Below, piece by piece: positions 60,010 to 64,000 of a stretch of DNA of 64,000 bases (position 1 is the first letter of the stretch; every line of letters begins with the position of its first letter). The notes beneath the pieces were generated by a model. It was given only the letters and a program-made list of their open reading frames with translations, had not been told where the DNA came from and did no database searches. This DNA is from Pelecanus crispus (taxonomy: Eukaryota; Chordata; Aves; Pelecaniformes; Pelecanidae). The position numbers and the translations under genes are program-made. The DNA lies in assembly GCF_030463565.1 (NCBI RefSeq), contig NC_134643.1, positions 40,834,221-40,898,220 on the forward strand. The letters run 5' to 3'.

Positions 60010-60150
60010 ACCCTTAAAACACACCTGTGAGGCAGGGAATTAATATTCTTAAGTGACAAATAGGGAAACAGAGGCTTCAGGTAGATCCTAAGTGACCTGC
60101 CAAAATTACAACCACCAAGCATACCCCTCCTTAGTTCTGGTGCACTGTGC
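60010..60150 (+). repeat. Ancient MIR/L2-like relic in the 3'UTR
   Basis: CACCTGTGAGGCAGGGAATT, then AGTGACAAATAGGGAAACAG, AGGC, and CCTAAGTGACCTGCC with AAAATTACA follow the order of the MIR SINE core and tail (gaggtaggta..., gaggaaactgaggc, taagtgacttgcc, aaggtcacac) as I know it. The copy is old and diverged, as expected for MIR in birds. Confidence 0.65.
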
Positions 60151-60920
60151 TGTGTTTATCCTGAATAGTCTCAGATACAAGGGATGGTCTGAGTAAATTT
60201 TTTTTTTTATGTTGTTGCAAGTTTCACAATACTTCATAGGGGGTGTTTTCTTAGCTCTGGTCCCCAGAATTGAGAACATACCGAAATGTCAACTTTCTGT
60301 AGCCTTAATTATATTAACAAGTCTGACGACATATTTTCCAGGGCTGGTTTTTTACCCTCTTACAGGTGGGATAATGCTTTCTCGTTTTGTGTACGCTGCA
60401 AACATACTGGGTAGTCCCTGTTACCTGCGCTACTCATCTTTAGCATTCCTTATTTTCTGCCCCTTGAAGTAGATTTAGTTGCAATGCACTTTACCCTTTG
60501 AGACTTGGTAAATATTTTTTCAGTTCAGTCTCTTTAAAGGCTGTGATGTTAGGTTTAGTGTCTGTAATCTAGGATTCGGTTTTCAGCTGAAATCTCTCCA
60601 CAGCATTTAGATCATATTTATTTTGGGCCCACAGGTGTATAGATTGAAAAACTACAAATATGTAACCATTTTCTTTAGTAACGGAGACATGTAAAGCTTA
60701 CATAAACTAGGTCCTGCAAAAATCACGGCATCTCTATCAGTTCTGCTTTTCATCCATAACATGCAATTGGCTGCTACCCTTCAAGAACATTCAACAAGGG
60801 AAAGCCTTTAACTGTAGGTATTCCTTTAATGCAATGATTTGGGAAAGACATACACTAGTGTATCTTCTAAACAAGGAAACTGAGTTGATAAAAAAGATGA
60901 AACAGCGACAAAAAGTACAT

Positions 60921-60926
60921 AATAAA
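60921..60926 (+). terminator. FRS2: Candidate poly(A) signal 1
   Basis: This is the first canonical AATAAA downstream of the FRS2 stop (about 3.2 kb after it). It is followed by GATTGTACTAG, with only modest GU-richness. Confidence 0.4.
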
Positions 60927-61968
60927 GATTGTACTAGAAATACAGTTAGTGAGAATTTAATCCATTGGTTATATCAGGAACATACTTTTTTTTCAAACTG
61001 ATGTCAAGAGGAGGACCAGTTTTTTAAATTTTATGGTGTTTTTTGGTGACTCCTTAAAACAATATAAAAAAGACCATTCTGAAAACCTTAACTCTCATTG
61101 GAACATTTTTTGTTTCCCCCGATAAGTACGTTTTGCATACGACAGGGGCTGAATGTAATGGTGTGCGTTGAAGCACTATTCCTGTTCCTATTAAAGTCTA
61201 CAGAACTTTAATAGAAATCTAAAGTGTTCAAATAGACATTGTGTATCATGAACTGCTTAATTTGCCCCTCAGATGTTTGGATATTTGTGTGTGTGTGTTT
61301 ACACCTCTGACTAGGGCTTGGGTGTAAAAAGGGCCACAGAAAGGTGTAAGCTGTACAAAGTCCAAACTGATGTCAAAAGAAGGCTGCTCTTTTGCACGTG
61401 ACAGACCAGCAGTTGATTTTGCTGGGTTTTTTTAACAGCATGTATTGGCTCAAAATCTGGCTATCTTTGGTTTTGTTTTATATTTAACCATTTCTCAATG
61501 AGACAGAGTCAGGAGAGAGCAGATTGTCTTTATTCACTGTCGGTGTAGTAAAAATGCAAGTTCTGATTAATGTCAATTACTACTTTGAGTATATAATGAT
61601 GTATCTGATTTGGACCTCTATTCCTAAGCAGTATTCTTCTCTTTGTGTAAGGTGGGATCAATGGTGAAATTCCATTTCTGCACTGTACTAATTTATTTAA
61701 TGGCTGCAAACAAGATGAAACTGATTTAGTAGGAACTAATAGTGGACTTAAATCTGAAATTCTCCTATTTCCCCTAAAGAAGTTTGGTCCCTCAGTTTGA
61801 TACATAGAATTAGGTATTTCTGGAATTTAATGATCTTTCCCATCTTTTCCTTGAGGTAGCAATTCAGGCATTTATATTTGACAGTATTTACTTAATATAA
61901 ACATAAGTTCATTTATGATATCTTTATTTTAAATTCATATACACGCAAAAAAAAAAAACAAAACCCAG

Positions 61969-61974
61969 AATAAA
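61969..61974 (+). terminator. FRS2: Candidate poly(A) signal 2
   Basis: AATAAA lies after an A-rich run (61948-61963). The downstream sequence is not GU-rich, so it is weaker than signal 1 by context. Confidence 0.3.
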
Positions 61975-63393
61975 TTCCACCACAAAAAACTGCGTTAAGA
62001 TGGAGTCAAGGTTGCTGATGTCCTTCTTACAGAGCATATACAAAAAGGACAGGAAGTCATGCATTAAGGTTCTTTTGCAATCTTTAGGAATTGCTTCCTC
62101 TTTGGACAAGATAATTGAATAAGAAAAAAACCCGAAAAAACAAAAAAACTTAGCAGCTGTAACTCTGACCATGTATACATTATTTCTTGTGATACTGTGC
62201 TGTAAGGTATGTGACTAAGTCTGTCAGATGTCTTATGAGGATATTATCCTAATGCAGTGTTTACTCCAGATTAACGCAGTATTTTGTTTGGAAATATGTA
62301 GGTGTACAGATAGAAATATAATATGAGAGATAAAGTTACCTTTAAAGTTGATGAAACAAGTGTTGGACATTTCTATATTTTTATATATTACAAAGGGCAT
62401 TTTGAAATTTTTCTTGCAGTTTTAGTAATTATTTAGTGTGGTAATATGCATATATTGTGACAACGTTTTCTGCTATATCCATTACTTCGGTGTAATTCTA
62501 TTTTATGTAGCAAATATGTGTATATACAAAGGAGATTATGTAAAAATTATGATTAAGAAATAGGCTCAAGCCCTTCAGAACAGGGACCGTCTTCCTCTGT
62601 GTCTGCAAAGTACTTAATGCCTTGGGGTCCCAGCCACAGCTCACGTCTGAGACCCGTGGTGACCGAATTGCCAAGCGATGGGCGTGGAGGAGCAGCTCCT
62701 CTGCTTTCCACGAGAAGCCTTAGTACAAAAGGTGCCGTGAAGCTCACCTTGCCACTCCCTGGTGCTGGGGCTGTGCTCTACATGGTCATTCCCAACACCA
62801 CCTGCTAACAACCCAGAGAGCCCAGAGTCCGTCTGTCCTTTGCTCCAGTCCTTCCCTTTGGCTGTAGGAAAGGAAGTCTGAGGTAGGAGCTTCGATGTCA
62901 TCAGGGAATCTTCCTTGTTAGCAGGGCGATCCTTCCGGAGCTTGTTCGGACCTCATGCAGCGTCCTTTGAAGCCAAACGAATGATTCGTGTTGACTTCAG
63001 GGGCCACTGGATGTGTTCCTACAAGATCAAGTTCTGCTGACGTAACAGCTCTGTTACACCTGAGGACCTGGTTGGTCAAGTTCTTCAGGAATGGTCTAAA
63101 AATACTGTAAAAATATAAATATATTTAATTACATGTACTGAAAAAAAATCCTATTTGTTGTGGTCAGAGTTCAGATGATTATGTGAATTTTGATTTCTTA
63201 GTCATACTTGCATATATATTGCTTTAACTATTATGTGTGAAAGAGGAAGTGATTCTAAAGTGTGTGAAAGATCAGGATTACACCTGTTTTTTAATGGTTA
63301 TGTTATTTAGGAATGGATGTCAGCAAATTTAACTCCATATTAATGCAGTTTTTTTGCATTAGAATATGTGTGTATATCATACACCCACATTTT

Positions 63394-63413
63394 ATATATA
63401 ATATATTATATAT
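63394..63413. repeat. 20-bp perfect AT palindrome
   Basis: ATATATAATATATTATATAT reads the same on both strands. In RNA it would form a weak AU hairpin in the distal 3'UTR, if transcribed. Confidence 0.8.
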
Positions 63414-64000
63414 TTGGTACTAACTTTGTATTTTCCCTGAAATTTTGCCAAATCTCAAACACAGATGTTCTCACTTGTAAGACTTTGGTACTTAATAACT
63501 GAATGTATAAGAAATGCTCTGGTATGAAAGGAAAGAGTGTCGTATGGTGTCCCACAATACAGATGTCTCGACCAGCAGGCATGTTGCCTTTTTCGCATCT
63601 CACTTCGTTGCAGCATCACCTGTCGTCTCCTGAAAAACACTCTGTGTTTTTACCTAAACTGCAGACCTGCCATTACAGTACAGCTGAATACTGCTCTAGC
63701 ATGAAAGCTGACTGGTAGTAGAAAGAATACAATAGTCACCAGTGTGCCACAAATGCATTTATTAAATGCAGAAATAGACATTTCTACAAAGGCCAAAATC
63801 TTATGTTGTATGTTCCTTTCTTGTCATTACATTGTATGATATTGTAAGATTATTGTATGTCCTAATTTGCATTATAAAATGTTTTTTCCTACTTAAAGGC
63901 ATAAATATAGCAACTTTGTATAAAGGTAGCTTTCTAGATTTTTATTTCTTTTATATAAAAAAGTCTAAACAGTGGGACCATTGCCAAATTGTTTATAAAA

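Larger units (their letters stand above)
57673..64000 (+). other. FRS2: FRS2 3'UTR and downstream DNA
   Basis: This AU-rich stretch after the FRS2 stop has no coding gene. FRS2 mRNAs in mammals have a 3'UTR of several kilobases, so most of this is probably transcribed. AATAAA signals occur at 60921-60926 and 61969-61974, and the true end may also lie beyond the window. It contains a MIR-like relic (about 60010-60150), two Pumilio-type UGUANAUA motifs, a GC-richer segment at 62600-63020 and a 20-bp AT palindrome at 63394-63413. The next gene in mammals (CCT2) is not seen. Confidence 0.7.

Noticed and set aside
1..64000. CRISPR arrays, tRNA, rRNA, known microRNA hairpins
   Set aside because: No regularly spaced repeats, no cloverleaf with A and B boxes and no recognised ncRNA was seen on reading. 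A covariance-model scan was not possible.

Overview
The window is vertebrate genomic DNA, almost certainly from a bird. Evidence: one compact, AT-rich locus with large introns, CR1-type LINEs (avian-type sequence with the characteristic ATTCTATG-like 3' tails) as the only clear young transposons, almost no SINEs apart from one ancient MIR-like relic, and long resolved G and C homopolymers. The species cannot be named from the sequence.

The window holds essentially one protein-coding gene on the + strand: FRS2 (fibroblast growth factor receptor substrate 2, FRS2-alpha). About 5 kb of upstream DNA with no recognisable gene (1-4960) leads into a TATA-less CpG-island promoter (about 4970-6060) with a 19-bp GC-rich minisatellite and two ETS-like sites. 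A putative untranslated exon 1 ends at a GT donor after 5538. Intron 1 is about 40 kb and holds a nested CR1-in-CR1 insertion (21450-24331), CR1 tails, two copies of an unrecognised palindromic repeat, an isolated CpG-dense patch (about 36.4 kb) and many A/T-rich simple repeats. A second 5'UTR exon lies at about 45543-45642.

The coding part is five exons: 48216-48281, 50133-50319, 53519-53677, 54578-54741 and 56722-57672. Their phases join perfectly into 508 codons. The product starts with a myristoylation signal (MGSCCSC), then a PTB domain encoded by the first three coding exons, then a long docking tail with tyrosines 196, 306, 349, 392, 436 and 471 and threonine-proline sites at 132, 135, 138, 376, 452, 455, 458 and 463. 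All are at the numbering I know for mammalian FRS2. From 57673 to the end of the window is AU-rich 3'UTR or downstream DNA with two canonical AATAAA sites.

The most interesting points are: (i) a predicted pair of upstream ORFs, the second of 37 codons spanning a splice junction and stopping 7 nt before the FRS2 ATG; (ii) complementary C28, G15 and C20 tracts placed just inside the two ends of the last intron; (iii) the nested CR1 with two 3' tails; and (iv) the CpG-dense island within intron 1. No CRISPR array, tRNA, rRNA or second protein-coding gene was found. I did not find a novel multi-gene system.
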